Origin: Aggregatilinea lenta | GTDB lineage: Bacteria > Chloroflexota > Anaerolineae > Aggregatilineales > Aggregatilineaceae | Direction: 5' to 3' | Length of the DNA stretch: 64,000 nt | Assembly (NCBI RefSeq): GCF_003569045.1 | Contig: NZ_BFCB01000003.1 | Coordinates: forward strand, 2,046,001-2,110,000 | Part shown: piece after piece, positions 1 through 7,991 of the stretch | Layout: each line of letters begins with the position of its first letter | Position numbering within the stretch: position 1 is the stretch's first letter | The notes under the pieces: generated by a model | Told to the model about the DNA's origin: nothing | The model's database searches: none | What the model saw: the letters and a program-made list of their open reading frames with translations, nothing else | Translations under genes and position numbers: made by a program

Positions 1-49
1 CATCCTGTTGATGGCGATGGATAAACGTATCGATGTGAGCAAAACGTGA
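1..49 (+). CDS. 3' end of an unidentified CDS
   Basis: Frame 2 stays open from the window edge to a TGA at 47-49 and encodes only about 15 residues, ending in DVSKT. It stops 7 bases before the next gene, so the two could be cotranscribed. Too little is present to name the product. Confidence 0.3.
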   Translation, partial: ILLMAMDKRIDVSKT

Positions 50-56
50 GGATACC

Positions 57-500
57 ATGCGGCGCGTGCTTCTGGTGACGGACGGTTCACCCAACGCTTT
101 ACGTGCGGCTCGAACCGCCGCGCAGCTTGCCCAGCGATCACGCGGCGAGGTGTTGGTTATCTACGTGATTCCACCTGTTCAAGCCCTTGCTAAAAATACC
201 GTCAGCAAGGGCGGTGCTGGCTTAAACACTATCGTGGACGCGCTGCGCGATGCAATGCAAATGGGCCACACCGCGCTGACACAAGCTGCGAACATCCTGG
301 CCCAGGCCGGAATTTCGCACACGGCGCGACTTGAACAGGGTGTCCCGGCAACGGTGATCTGCCAGGTTTCGAGAAGCGAGTCGTGTGATGCTATCGTGAT
401 TGGCAGCGCCAACCTGGATCGCACGACTACGCTGGCGCTTGGCGAAACGAGCAAACGACAAAACAACTGCGATTCATGTGCAGTGATCATTGTCAGTTAG
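57..500 (+). CDS. Universal stress protein (UspA family)
   Basis: The 147-residue product begins RRVLLVTDGSPNA, the usual first strand and helix of the UspA fold, and ends in the hydrophobic strand CAVIIVS. A GSANLD stretch near residue 119 corresponds to the nucleotide-binding glycine/serine loop, though the canonical G-x(9)-G(S/T) motif is degenerate here (LGETSKRQN). Length matches single-domain Usp proteins. A GTGAGG Shine-Dalgarno lies just before the ATG. Such proteins are cytoplasmic and respond to starvation, oxygen or redox stress. The nearby FNR-type regulation of the region suggests low-oxygen stress, but that is inference. Confidence 0.85.
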   Translation: MRRVLLVTDGSPNALRAARTAAQLAQRSRGEVLVIYVIPPVQALAKNTVSKGGAGLNTIVDALRDAMQMGHTALTQAANILAQAGISHTARLEQGVPATVICQVSRSESCDAIVIGSANLDRTTTLALGETSKRQNNCDSCAVIIVS

Positions 501-663
501 CTCGTTTGACCACACGCCCGATACGACCCCATCACATCCGCCCCAAACCCGACTTTTGTCGATGACGGCCTCGCGCCAGGCGGTTACAGTGGAAGCACTG
601 AAACCAATTATTCGCTGGCTGTCTTCTTGACGGTCAGCATACCTGTCCAATGGAGGATATCTC

Positions 664-1125
664 GTGTTTAACCAATCCAAACCCAGTCTGAATGTCCACG
701 CTCTCATCCGAGACATGCTCGAAGATGAACGTGAACTGCTCATCCTGCTAGGGCAGGATTTTCTGACCGCGCACCTCGAAGACGTTGAAACCCGGCTCCA
801 CCGCTGGCAGAACTATTTTGAGAATCACTATGCCCGTGACACACCGCCACGCGGTGACGCCGACAAGCTGCGCGTTTACCAGATCGAGTATGCATTGATC
901 ACACAGTTAGCCACTGAATCGCAAACGGAACCTTTCCCGGTTGTCCACCAACGCGCCCTGCAACAAGCGCGGCAGCGGATGCGTCTGCTGGTCAATAAAC
1001 GGGACTTTACGAATGCTTCGCTCAAGTCCACGCGTTTTGAAGCACACCTGGAACAGGAGTTTCTGGTTGATCTGTGGTCCAAATGGCATACTTGGCTGAA
1101 ACCGCGCCGCTTGCAAAATCGGTGA
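664..1125 (+). CDS. Uncharacterised helical protein
   Basis: This 153-residue protein starts with GTG behind a good TGGAGG ribosome binding site. It is soluble, charged and mostly helical by composition (repeated E/L/R/Q), without signal peptide or recognisable catalytic motif. It lies between the stress protein and a membrane protein on the same strand, 163 bases after the former. I do not recognise the family. The function is unknown, though codon use and the ribosome binding site support a real gene. Confidence 0.6.
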   Translation: MFNQSKPSLNVHALIRDMLEDERELLILLGQDFLTAHLEDVETRLHRWQNYFENHYARDTPPRGDADKLRVYQIEYALITQLATESQTEPFPVVHQRALQQARQRMRLLVNKRDFTNASLKSTRFEAHLEQEFLVDLWSKWHTWLKPRRLQNR

Positions 1126-1233
1126 TTCCGAATCCTTCCGGCAAAATCCGACAAAAGTCGAAGAAACGTTCACTAATCTGCGCCATGATGGTGATAGTCC
1201 AACCCGCCCTGCCGCAAGAAATGAGGAGGTTCT

Positions 1234-1710
1234 ATGGCCAACAAGGATATCGTGTTTGCGCTCGTCGTATTCCTGCACGACCTGTTCACTGCCGTATGGA
1301 TTGGCGGCCTGCTCACGCTGACACTTAGCGTTTTACCATCCGCCAAAGCCGTGTTGGGCACCGGACCGCAAACCAAAGCACTGATGAAGGCCATCCAGCA
1401 ACGCTTGAGCATCCTGGTGTATGCAAGCATCGCTGGGTTGATCGTGACCGGTGTGCTGCAAGCGAACCGGAGTGATGAATTCAACGGGTTGGTCGCAGTG
1501 GATAACGACTATTCACTCGTGCTGACGCTCAAACACGTGCTGGTGATCGCAATGGTGCTGGTCACATTGATACGCAGTTGGGGCCTGAACCGCCTGAAAC
1601 TCGCGGCTCCAGCGAAAGAAAAACTCAGTATCCGGCTGCTGTTCGCCAATCTTGCGCTGGGCGTCGGGGTGCTTTTGTTAAGCGGCTTTTCAGCGGCCCT
1701 CGCCACGTGA
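1234..1710 (+). CDS. CopD-like four-helix membrane protein
   Basis: The 158-residue protein has four hydrophobic segments (about residues 6-28, 65-82, 92-113 and 130-155) and the opening FLHDLFTAVWIGGLLTL. A histidine and tryptophan close to a GG turn in helix 1 are typical of the CopD/DUF2269-type inner-membrane proteins linked to copper or heme. An AGGAGG site seven bases upstream fixes the ATG. Its nearness to a copper nitrite reductase operon makes a copper-related role attractive, but no metal-binding motif proves it. Confidence 0.6.
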   Translation: MANKDIVFALVVFLHDLFTAVWIGGLLTLTLSVLPSAKAVLGTGPQTKALMKAIQQRLSILVYASIAGLIVTGVLQANRSDEFNGLVAVDNDYSLVLTLKHVLVIAMVLVTLIRSWGLNRLKLAAPAKEKLSIRLLFANLALGVGVLLLSGFSAALAT

Positions 1711-1738
1711 CAACGAAGAACTGTGAAAGGGAATCCGC

Positions 1739-2326
1739 ATGAATCGCCGTGATGACATTATCCAGACCGCGCGCCAGTTATTCACTAGGCAGGGCTATCA
1801 CGCCACTTCCATACGCCAGATTGCTGCCGGTGTAGGGTGCCGGGAATCGGCGATCTATGTCCACTTTGAAAACGGAAAACGCGAGCTGCTGCAAACCATT
1901 CTGACCCACCACATGCCCGATTTTGACGAAATTCTGAGGGGATGCGCACCCGAATCTGCATCAGAAAACGCGTTTGACCGTTTGGGGCAACGCATGGCGG
2001 CTCTGGCACAAACGCACCTGCAAGAATGGCAGTGGGTCGTTGGTGAGTTCCCAACCCTAAAGGCAGACGAGCGCGCCATCGTTCGCGCGAAACTCGTTGA
2101 ACTGCATCAAGGGTTGGCCGACTGCCTGCAAGCCCATCGTGTTTCGGAGGCAGCGGCGCGATCAATCGCCTGGAGTCTCGTAGTGATGCTGTCCGGTTAT
2201 GCCCAATTGCACCGTGTAGGTGAACCGGATTTCGATATCGGCTTTTCGCCCGATCATTTCGCCAACATGCTCAAAGTCTTGCTCGCTGAAACACTTCGTC
2301 CCGAAGAGCAAGCGAACGTTCAGTAA
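1739..2326 (+). CDS. TetR/AcrR-family transcriptional repressor
   Basis: The first 50 residues form the TetR helix-turn-helix: DDIIQTARQLFTRQGYHATS followed by IRQIAAGVGCRESAIYVHF. The remaining 145 residues are a helical ligand-binding domain. Stop and next start are only 25 bases apart, so it is probably the local repressor of the drug-efflux gene that follows, a common arrangement in which the pump substrate relieves repression. The ligand cannot be predicted. Confidence 0.9.
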   Translation: MNRRDDIIQTARQLFTRQGYHATSIRQIAAGVGCRESAIYVHFENGKRELLQTILTHHMPDFDEILRGCAPESASENAFDRLGQRMAALAQTHLQEWQWVVGEFPTLKADERAIVRAKLVELHQGLADCLQAHRVSEAAARSIAWSLVVMLSGYAQLHRVGEPDFDIGFSPDHFANMLKVLLAETLRPEEQANVQ

Positions 2327-2351
2327 CCATTCCCAAGGAGGAACACATTTA

Positions 2352-3962
2352 ATGTCTACAGAAACCGCCCGCGAAAACCTGCCCGGCTATTCCAAACGGT
2401 GGATCGGCCTGCTCTTTATCGGCATCTCCCTGCTGGTAATCAGCCTGGATAACACCATCCTCAATGTGGCCTTGCCATCGATCTCAAACGATCTCGGCGC
2501 ATCGGCCAGCGATTTACAATGGATTGTTGACGCCTATGTACTCGTGTTCGCCGCGCTGCTGCTCACGATGGGATCGTTTGGCGACAAGATCGGGCGCAAA
2601 CGGGCGCTGCAATTCGGCCTGGTCATGTTTGGCATCGGTTCGTTGTGGGCGGCCTTGTCCACCTCTACCGAAATGCTGATCGCGGCCCGCGCCTTTCTCG
2701 GCATCGGCGGTGCGACGATCATGCCCGCGACGCTCTCGATCATCAGCGCCACCTTCCCCCGCGAGGAACGCTCGCAGGCTATCGCTGTCTGGGCGGCCAT
2801 TTTTGGACTTGGCGTCGGGATCGGTCCGGTTGTTGGCGGTCTGCTGTTGGAGCAGTTCGAATGGAACGCGGTCTTTTTCGTCAACCTGCCGGTAGTCGCT
2901 ATCGCGCTGCTGGGCGGAGCATTTTTCCTGGCCGAATCCAAAGATGAGCATGCGCCCAAACCGGACATCATCGGTGTCCTGCTTTCAGTCCCCGGCCTGT
3001 TCGCCTTGATTTACGGCATCATCGAGGCCGGTCAGGGCGCATGGACCGATTCGCACGTGTTGATCGCTTTTGGTATCTCCGCCGTGCTGCTCACAATCTT
3101 TACGTGGTGGGAGAACCGCAGCCCAAACGCCATGTTACCCTTGCATTTCTTCAAGAACATGTCGTTCACCGGGGCGAACATTGCCATGACGTTTATCATG
3201 TTCAGCATGTTCGGTTCGATCTTCTTCCTCAGCCAGTATCTCCAGACCATTCAGGGCTATTCGGCACTGGATGCTGGGCTGCGCATGGTGCCAATGGCTG
3301 TGTCATTGGCGGGTGTATCGGTTTTGTCGGCACGTATCGCCAGACGACTGGGCACAAAACGAACCGTCGCCCTCGGTATCACGATAGCCGCAGGCGGGCT
3401 GGTGTTCATGTCGCAAATGTACGATGTTGATACCGCCTACTCGACCGTGGTTGTCGGACAGATTATCCTGGCGAGCGGCATGGGGTTTGCGATGAGTCCG
3501 GCCACCAACTCGATCATGGGATCCGTGCCGGTCAGCAAGGCCGGAGTCGGCTCGGCCATGAACGATACCACCCGCCAGCTTGGCGGCGCGTTAGGGATTG
3601 CGGTGCTCGGCACGATCATGAATGGTCGTTACCTGGATGGCATCGTGTCGCTCAAAACCGCGCTGCCCCAACTACGCCCGGATATGTTCGACGGTATCAG
3701 TAACAGCATCCAGGCTGCACATAAAATCGCCAGCAATCCGGAAGTGCCGGAACCGTTCGCTAATACGATCATCGGCATTGCGGACCAGGCATTCGTCACC
3801 GGGATGAACGACGCCATGTTATTTGGGGCCGCCGTGATGCTGGTCAATGCGCTGCTGGTTCTCATCATCTTGCCCTCGCGCGTGCGCGCACCGCGTGAAG
3901 AGGCACACGTCGAGGAAGCACACGAACACGATCTGCCGAGTGTGGCTGTTGCGAGTGACTAA
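2352..3962 (+). CDS. DHA2-family MFS multidrug efflux transporter (EmrB/QacA type)
   Basis: The 536-residue protein has the 14-helix layout of DHA2 drug:proton antiporters. Near the N-terminus LDNTILNVALPSI is the D1 motif of helix 1, and GSFGDKIGRKRAL is motif A in the loop after helix 2. Motif C appears as IFGLGVGIGPVVGG in helix 5. An upstream in-frame ATG at 2220 lies inside tetR, so I chose ATG 2352 with its AAGGAGG ribosome binding site. The C-terminal tail is acidic and histidine-rich. A strong terminator follows, closing the tetR-efflux operon. Confidence 0.92.
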   Translation: MSTETARENLPGYSKRWIGLLFIGISLLVISLDNTILNVALPSISNDLGASASDLQWIVDAYVLVFAALLLTMGSFGDKIGRKRALQFGLVMFGIGSLWAALSTSTEMLIAARAFLGIGGATIMPATLSIISATFPREERSQAIAVWAAIFGLGVGIGPVVGGLLLEQFEWNAVFFVNLPVVAIALLGGAFFLAESKDEHAPKPDIIGVLLSVPGLFALIYGIIEAGQGAWTDSHVLIAFGISAVLLTIFTWWENRSPNAMLPLHFFKNMSFTGANIAMTFIMFSMFGSIFFLSQYLQTIQGYSALDAGLRMVPMAVSLAGVSVLSARIARRLGTKRTVALGITIAAGGLVFMSQMYDVDTAYSTVVVGQIILASGMGFAMSPATNSIMGSVPVSKAGVGSAMNDTTRQLGGALGIAVLGTIMNGRYLDGIVSLKTALPQLRPDMFDGISNSIQAAHKIASNPEVPEPFANTIIGIADQAFVTGMNDAMLFGAAVMLVNALLVLIILPSRVRAPREEAHVEEAHEHDLPSVAVASD

Positions 3963-3993
3963 CCACTCGCCCAAACCCTAATAGTTGAGATCT

Positions 3994-4037
3994 CACAGTG
4001 CAGGCCATAAGCGTTTGGCCTACACTGTGCTTTTTTT
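3994..4037 (+). terminator. Rho-independent terminator after the efflux gene
   Basis: CACAGTG and CACTGTG (3994-4000 and 4023-4029), extended inward by GGCC/GGCC pairing, form a long stem followed by seven T residues. It ends rightward transcription of the tetR-efflux operon. Confidence 0.9.
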
Positions 4038-4070
4038 GCGTAACATGCTTTTACCCATCACCAATTGAAC

Positions 4071-4084
4071 TTGATTAAGGTCAA
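4071..4084 (+). promoter_or_regulatory. FNR/CRP-type operator
   Basis: TTGATTAAGGTCAA matches the FNR/DNR consensus TTGAT-N4-ATCAA with one mismatch. It lies 53 bases before the degraded membrane-protein gene and matches the boxes at 7919 and 7938 in type, so the same Crp/Fnr regulator probably once controlled both transcripts. Confidence 0.6.
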
Positions 4085-4136
4085 TTGGGTAATTGGAGCA
4101 TATCCTGGATACACGTCTAATTCAGGGATTCATATC

Positions 4137-4432
4137 ATACCTCGTCTTGCTCGATGGTTTATCAAAGCCGGGCTGCTTTACTTTGTAGCGGCATTAATCA
4201 CCGGCGTTTTGCTCCAGGTGCGGACCGTCATCGACGCGAAGAGCGGTATGGAAATACTGGCCTGGCGTGGCTTGCATTTGCTCTGCTGAATGGTGGTGTA
4301 CTGGCAGTGGCAGTCGGCGAATGGTTTGACAATCTTGCCCCGTTGGTCCTGGTAGGACGCAGCGCGGAACTCGTGGCTGTTATCACATTTGCGATCACTA
4401 TCTGGCCGCGCGTTAAAGCCCTTGGAGGGTAA
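4137..4432 (+). pseudogene. Degraded small inner-membrane protein gene
   Basis: Two overlapping frames together resemble one small membrane protein often found beside nitrite reductase and NnrS genes. Frame 1 gives IPRLARWFIKAGLLYFVAAL and ends at 4289. Frame 2 resumes with LAFALLNGGVLAVAVGEW and ends WPRVKALGG. From memory, homologs begin MPRL and have a longer middle, so three lesions are visible: the expected ATG is ATA at 4137, the frame shifts near 4255-4290, and a central segment seems missing. A Shine-Dalgarno (CAGGGA) and an FNR-type box upstream are still present. It is probably non-functional. Confidence 0.6.
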
Positions 4433-4438
4433 AATGTA

Positions 4439-5566
4439 TTATACGCGGGATTTGTCTTGGGACCGATCATGCGGCGGTTGGCTTCCATTACGCACAGCCC
4501 CGACCGTATTGAGTAAAAACACTACAACTGCCACCACATTGAGCAAGCCGCCCCACTGTCGCGCCCCCATGTGGCCTGACAGATCGCCAATCACACGCAG
4601 TGCCAACGCCCCGTGCATAAGTGCGAAATGCAGATAGAATGAATTTTTGAACGGCACGCGCAACTTCAAAACCGCCGGAATGATGATCGGCGCGTGACCG
4701 AAGATCATCGAAAAAACAAAACCTAACAGGACTGCGTGCAACACCGCGTCATAATGAAAACCGCCTATCACCGCGCCATACTTCAGACTCAGCAGCCCGC
4801 CAATGCCCAGCCAGGCGTATCCTGTTAACAAACATGCGGCGATAAAACGCGGCAACCCGGTCTGGCGAATGGTAAAACGCGCAATGTCATAACGCAGCAG
4901 CCATGCTGCCAACGCCAGTTCTCCGATCCCTACCAGCCGTGCGCCGATATCAACCTCCGCACATGTCACTGCCACTCCCACAACAAACGCGGCAACGGCA
5001 ATACAAAACGTCGGCTGGCGCAGCCGTGAGGGACGCATCACGCGCGCCAGTTCCAGACGCTCGCCGACAATCGTGAGAATCAGAAAGCCCATCCACCAAT
5101 AGACCATGCTGTAAACCGGGCGATCGGTGGCCCACAGCGCGTTACCGATCAGCAGCATGTAACCGCCTGCGCCCATCACTACCGTGAATACAGTCGGCTG
5201 GCGGTGAATGACTACCGCATATACGACTACCAATCCCAGCCCGTTCAGGACGAGCAGCATCTTCCCGATGTCGATGGTTTCCACGAACAACAGCAGCGCT
5301 GCACCGATGGCGCTGAACAACGGTGGAAGGAAAGCCCCATAGGCCAGATGCGAACGGCTGTTGGTGCGCAGCGCTACAGCGCGTTCGACCGCGATCACAG
5401 TACCAAAGACCCCCGCGACCATTAACACGCCGTGTAAACCGGCGAGTTGAGTCTGGATCACCGGAAGGTCCCATCCAAGCCGGATGAGACCTCCATACAG
5501 CGCGCCGGTCAGCAACAACACAACCAGCAGCATTGGCAGGCGAACGAGACTGCGATTTTTCTGCAT
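4439..5566 (-). CDS. Polytopic membrane protein, NnrS-like
   Basis: The 375-residue product is almost entirely hydrophobic, with about 11-12 membrane helices. Histidines occur within helices (HAVLLGFVFSMIFGHAP, LHFALMHGALALRVIGDL), as in NnrS-type heme/copper proteins of nitric-oxide metabolism. An upstream ATG at 5746 would overlap the DUF2249 gene by 166 bases, so MQKNRSLVRLP at 5566 is the better start. It is the last gene of the leftward ferredoxin-nirK operon. The NnrS label rests on layout and context rather than a decisive motif. Confidence 0.55.
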   Translation of the reverse strand: MQKNRSLVRLPMLLVVLLLTGALYGGLIRLGWDLPVIQTQLAGLHGVLMVAGVFGTVIAVERAVALRTNSRSHLAYGAFLPPLFSAIGAALLLFVETIDIGKMLLVLNGLGLVVVYAVVIHRQPTVFTVVMGAGGYMLLIGNALWATDRPVYSMVYWWMGFLILTIVGERLELARVMRPSRLRQPTFCIAVAAFVVGVAVTCAEVDIGARLVGIGELALAAWLLRYDIARFTIRQTGLPRFIAACLLTGYAWLGIGGLLSLKYGAVIGGFHYDAVLHAVLLGFVFSMIFGHAPIIIPAVLKLRVPFKNSFYLHFALMHGALALRVIGDLSGHMGARQWGGLLNVVAVVVFLLNTVGAVRNGSQPPHDRSQDKSRV

Positions 5567-5579
5567 CGACTGACCCAAA

Positions 5580-5825
5580 CTAACTTGTAGCGACTCGACC
5601 GATACGCACACGCCAGTCTTCCGGGCCTTCTTCGAGATAATCCCAGGAAAACTGCTCCGGGCGTTCATGCAAGAATTGGTAGTAAAGCGGCTTGGGATCG
5701 TGATCGTTGACCAGAATAAACGCTTCCCCCGACTCCAAATCGTCAAAGATTTGGAAGATTTTCGGGTGCCGCATCATCGGGATCAGATCACGCACATCAA
5801 GCGTTTCTTTTATAGTGTCCGTCAT
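5580..5825 (-). CDS. DUF2249 domain protein
   Basis: This 81-residue protein contains LDVRDLIPMMRHPKIFQIFD followed by LESGEAFILVNDHDPKPLYYQF and FSWDYLEEGPEDWRVRIGR, the DUF2249 signature (a TusA-like fold of unknown function common near NO and nitrite enzymes). The start at 5825 has an AAGGAG ribosome binding site 8 bases upstream; an ATG at 5870 would overlap the upstream gene. It lies 13 bases from each neighbour, so it is cotranscribed. Confidence 0.85.
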   Translation of the reverse strand: MTDTIKETLDVRDLIPMMRHPKIFQIFDDLESGEAFILVNDHDPKPLYYQFLHERPEQFSWDYLEEGPEDWRVRIGRVATS

Positions 5826-5838
5826 TGTATGTGTCTCC

Positions 5839-6141
5839 TTATATCCATCCGAGTTGTTGTTTTGCTTCAAGCGACATCATCATTGGGTCCCAGGCGGGCT
5901 GCCAGATTAATTGAACATCAACACTGGCTGCCCCGGTGAGTTGTTCAACTGCAAACGTTGCCTCATCCACCAAATGCGAACCCAATGGGCAGGCGGGAGT
6001 CGTCATCGTCATCGTGATCAGGACATGGTCATCCAGCACCTGCGCTTCATACACCAGCCCCAGGTCAACGATATTAATCCCCAGTTCAGGATCGATCACT
6101 TGTTTTAGGGCTGCGATCACATCATCATAGTTTAGCGTCAT
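5839..6141 (-). CDS. DUF59/MIP18 metal-sulfur cluster biosynthesis protein
   Basis: The product (100 residues) carries the DUF59 core: VIDPELGINIVDLGLVYEA, then ITMTMTTPACPLGSHLVDEA, where the cysteine is the conserved Fe-S-carrier candidate. The usual C-terminal WDPMMMSLEAKQQLG is present. An ATG five codons upstream (6156) is possible, but GGAG nine bases before ATG 6141 favours the shorter form. Proteins of this family (SufT/PaaD-like) help mature Fe-S or other metal centres; here it probably serves the nirK/ferredoxin operon. Confidence 0.88.
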   Translation of the reverse strand: MTLNYDDVIAALKQVIDPELGINIVDLGLVYEAQVLDDHVLITMTMTTPACPLGSHLVDEATFAVEQLTGAASVDVQLIWQPAWDPMMMSLEAKQQLGWI

Positions 6142-6202
6142 CCTCACGGTCTCCATTTCTGTACGGCAGAAACAGCCGCTCCCGCCGTATTTTCGCCGCG
6201 TT

Positions 6203-7615
6203 TTAGTGACCCGAACCAGCGGTCAGTTGTCCATCAAAAATCGTTGGGTCGGGGTCGCCATCAACCAGCAGATACCCCACTAACCCGCGCTCCAGGCGGC
6301 TTAGCGCGTGGTCCACCAGGATGAAACGCCCCGGCACATCCAGCGTGACCTCAACTATCGTCGCACCACCCGGCGGCACGAGCGTCGTCTGCACATCCGT
6401 CAGCGGCGGACTGGTGAGCGATGCCCGGTCGTACACACGATCCATGATCTCGCCAATAACGTGGAACGACGAGGTGAAGTTCGGCCCACCGACGCCAAAG
6501 TAGAGGCGCACGGTTTCACCCACGTTGGCACGCAGCGCGTTGTCATCTGTGGTCAAACCACCTGCCGCGCCATTGAACACGAAGTATTCGGGCGCTTCAG
6601 CCAGCATTTTGGCATGATCGAAGTGAACGTAACCCTGCGTGCCAAAGGGTTCCTCGGTATAAATTTCGCCGTGCATGACATAAAATTCGCGGTCAACCGG
6701 GGCCAAACCCGCTTCCGGCTCGACCAGGATCATGCCGTACATGCCATTGGCGATATGGTGCGCCACGCTGGGCGTCGCGCAGTGATACACATACAGGCCA
6801 GGATTCAACGCTTTGAACGAGAACACAGTCTCATCGCCAGGATTCAGATTGCTGTAGACCGCCCCGCCACCAGGACCGGTCGCTGCATGAAAATCTACCG
6901 AATGCGGGAATTGACTTGTTGTGTCGTTGCGGAAATGCACCTCAACAGTATCACCGACACGCACGCGCAGCATGGGGCCAGGCACCGTGCCGTTAAACGT
7001 GAAATACGTCATAGACGTGTTATCCGCCAACTGACCGACAACTTCCTCGGCGACCAAATCCACCTGGACGGTTTGCGGCTCGCGTTCGCCCACCGGTGCG
7101 GGCCCATTGGCCGGGTGTTGCACAATGTTGGCACCGGTCACAGTTGGGGCAGATGGTTGGCCGACGACAAGCTTGCCCCACATCCCAGCCTGCCGGTGGC
7201 CCGGAACGGAACAGTAATACACGAATTCGCCGACCTGATCGGCAGTAAACGTAATGCTGTCTTGTTCATCTCGCCCGGAAAACTGGTCGGATTGGGCGTT
7301 GAATTCGTCAATAATCACGTCGTGCAGCATCCTGTCAGCGTTAATCAAGGTGATCTTGACCACATCACCAGGGTTCGCGGTCAGGGTGGGGTTGATTTGA
7401 CCATCAATATCACCACCAACACCGACAAACTCCAGTTGGCCCGTATCGCCACCGGTGAGCAAGGTGTATTCAACGGTCACGTTCGCCGACTTGTCATCAA
7501 AAATAGGTCCGGGATCGGGAGTTTCTGCTAGCGATAATCCCACTGTCAAAGTGATTATCACTCAGCTAGCAACAATCAAAGTGAGTGTTAGCGTTAATAT
7601 GGATTTGTGTGTCAT
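6203..7615 (-). CDS. nirK: Copper nitrite reductase with N-terminal cupredoxin; in-frame TGA in signal peptide
   Basis: Periplasmic enzyme reducing nitrite to nitric oxide. An N-terminal plastocyanin-like domain has complete type-1 copper ligands (LHDV histidine, YYCSVPGH cysteine and histidine, GMWG methionine). Two NirK cupredoxin domains follow: HSVDFHAA holds the catalytic Asp and a type-2 His, YHCATPSVAHHIANGMYG holds type-1 ligands, and SSFHVIGE and VDHALSR supply further histidines. The natural start overlaps the ferredoxin stop at 7615 (TGATG), giving a signal sequence interrupted by TGA at 7562-7564 (codon 18). The frame then continues as GTG at 7561. A functional enzyme needs readthrough, reinitiation at that GTG, or a sequencing correction. 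Confidence 0.85.
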
Positions 7616-7860
7616 CAATATCTCTCGCCTTTCGAGTCTGGATGGTCCTGCGAAAAAATAATCTGGTAGGGCAGCCCAATTGCATTTGTAGGGCAAACAT
7701 CCTCACAAATTGCGCAATAGGTGCAGGTTTGAGGGCGCACAACGACGGCTTTTCCGCCAATTTCACCTAACGCACCCGTGGGACACAGGACGATACAATC
7801 GCCGCAACCGGTACAGCGCACGTTGTCGATCTGGGGGGTCCATTGTTGCTGGATAGTCAT
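7615..7860 (-). CDS. 2[4Fe-4S] ferredoxin
   Basis: The 81-residue protein has two CxxCxxCxxxCP clusters, CTGCGDCIVLCP and CTYCAICEDVCP, the bacterial 8Fe ferredoxin pattern. It is the first gene of the leftward operon, preceded by tandem FNR-type boxes, and its stop overlaps the nirK start (TGATG), indicating translational coupling. It is probably an electron carrier for the nitrite/NO pathway or for metal-centre assembly; the partner is not evident. Confidence 0.92.
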   Translation of the reverse strand: MTIQQQWTPQIDNVRCTGCGDCIVLCPTGALGEIGGKAVVVRPQTCTYCAICEDVCPTNAIGLPYQIIFSQDHPDSKGERY

Positions 7861-7918
7861 GGGGCAACCCTTCTACTTTCAATTGACCGAAGCATAAACC
7901 ATTTCACATACGGTCACA

Positions 7919-7932
7919 TTGATGGGCGTCAA
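7919..7932 (-). promoter_or_regulatory. FNR/DNR-type operator, distal box
   Basis: TTGATGGGCGTCAA, one mismatch from the palindrome TTGAT-N4-ATCAA, centred about 66 bases upstream of the ferredoxin start. It is paired with the perfect box at 7938-7951, five bases away. Confidence 0.7.
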
Positions 7933-7937
7933 TCGAA

Positions 7938-7951
7938 TTGATCTGGATCAA
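7938..7951 (-). promoter_or_regulatory. FNR/DNR-type operator, perfect palindrome
   Basis: TTGATCTGGATCAA is an exact TTGAT-N4-ATCAA site. With the box at 7919 it lies between the regulator gene and the ferredoxin-nirK operon, so the adjacent Crp/Fnr protein probably activates this operon under low oxygen or nitrogen oxides. Confidence 0.8.
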
Positions 7952-7991
7952 GTAGAGGGGTAAAACAGCAAGAAGAATCGGAGGCGGCCTT

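Noticed and set aside
6308-7531. 407-residue plus-strand frame opposite nirK
   Set aside because: It is antisense to a clear copper nitrite reductase, rich in H and R as shadow frames are, and has no ribosome binding site.
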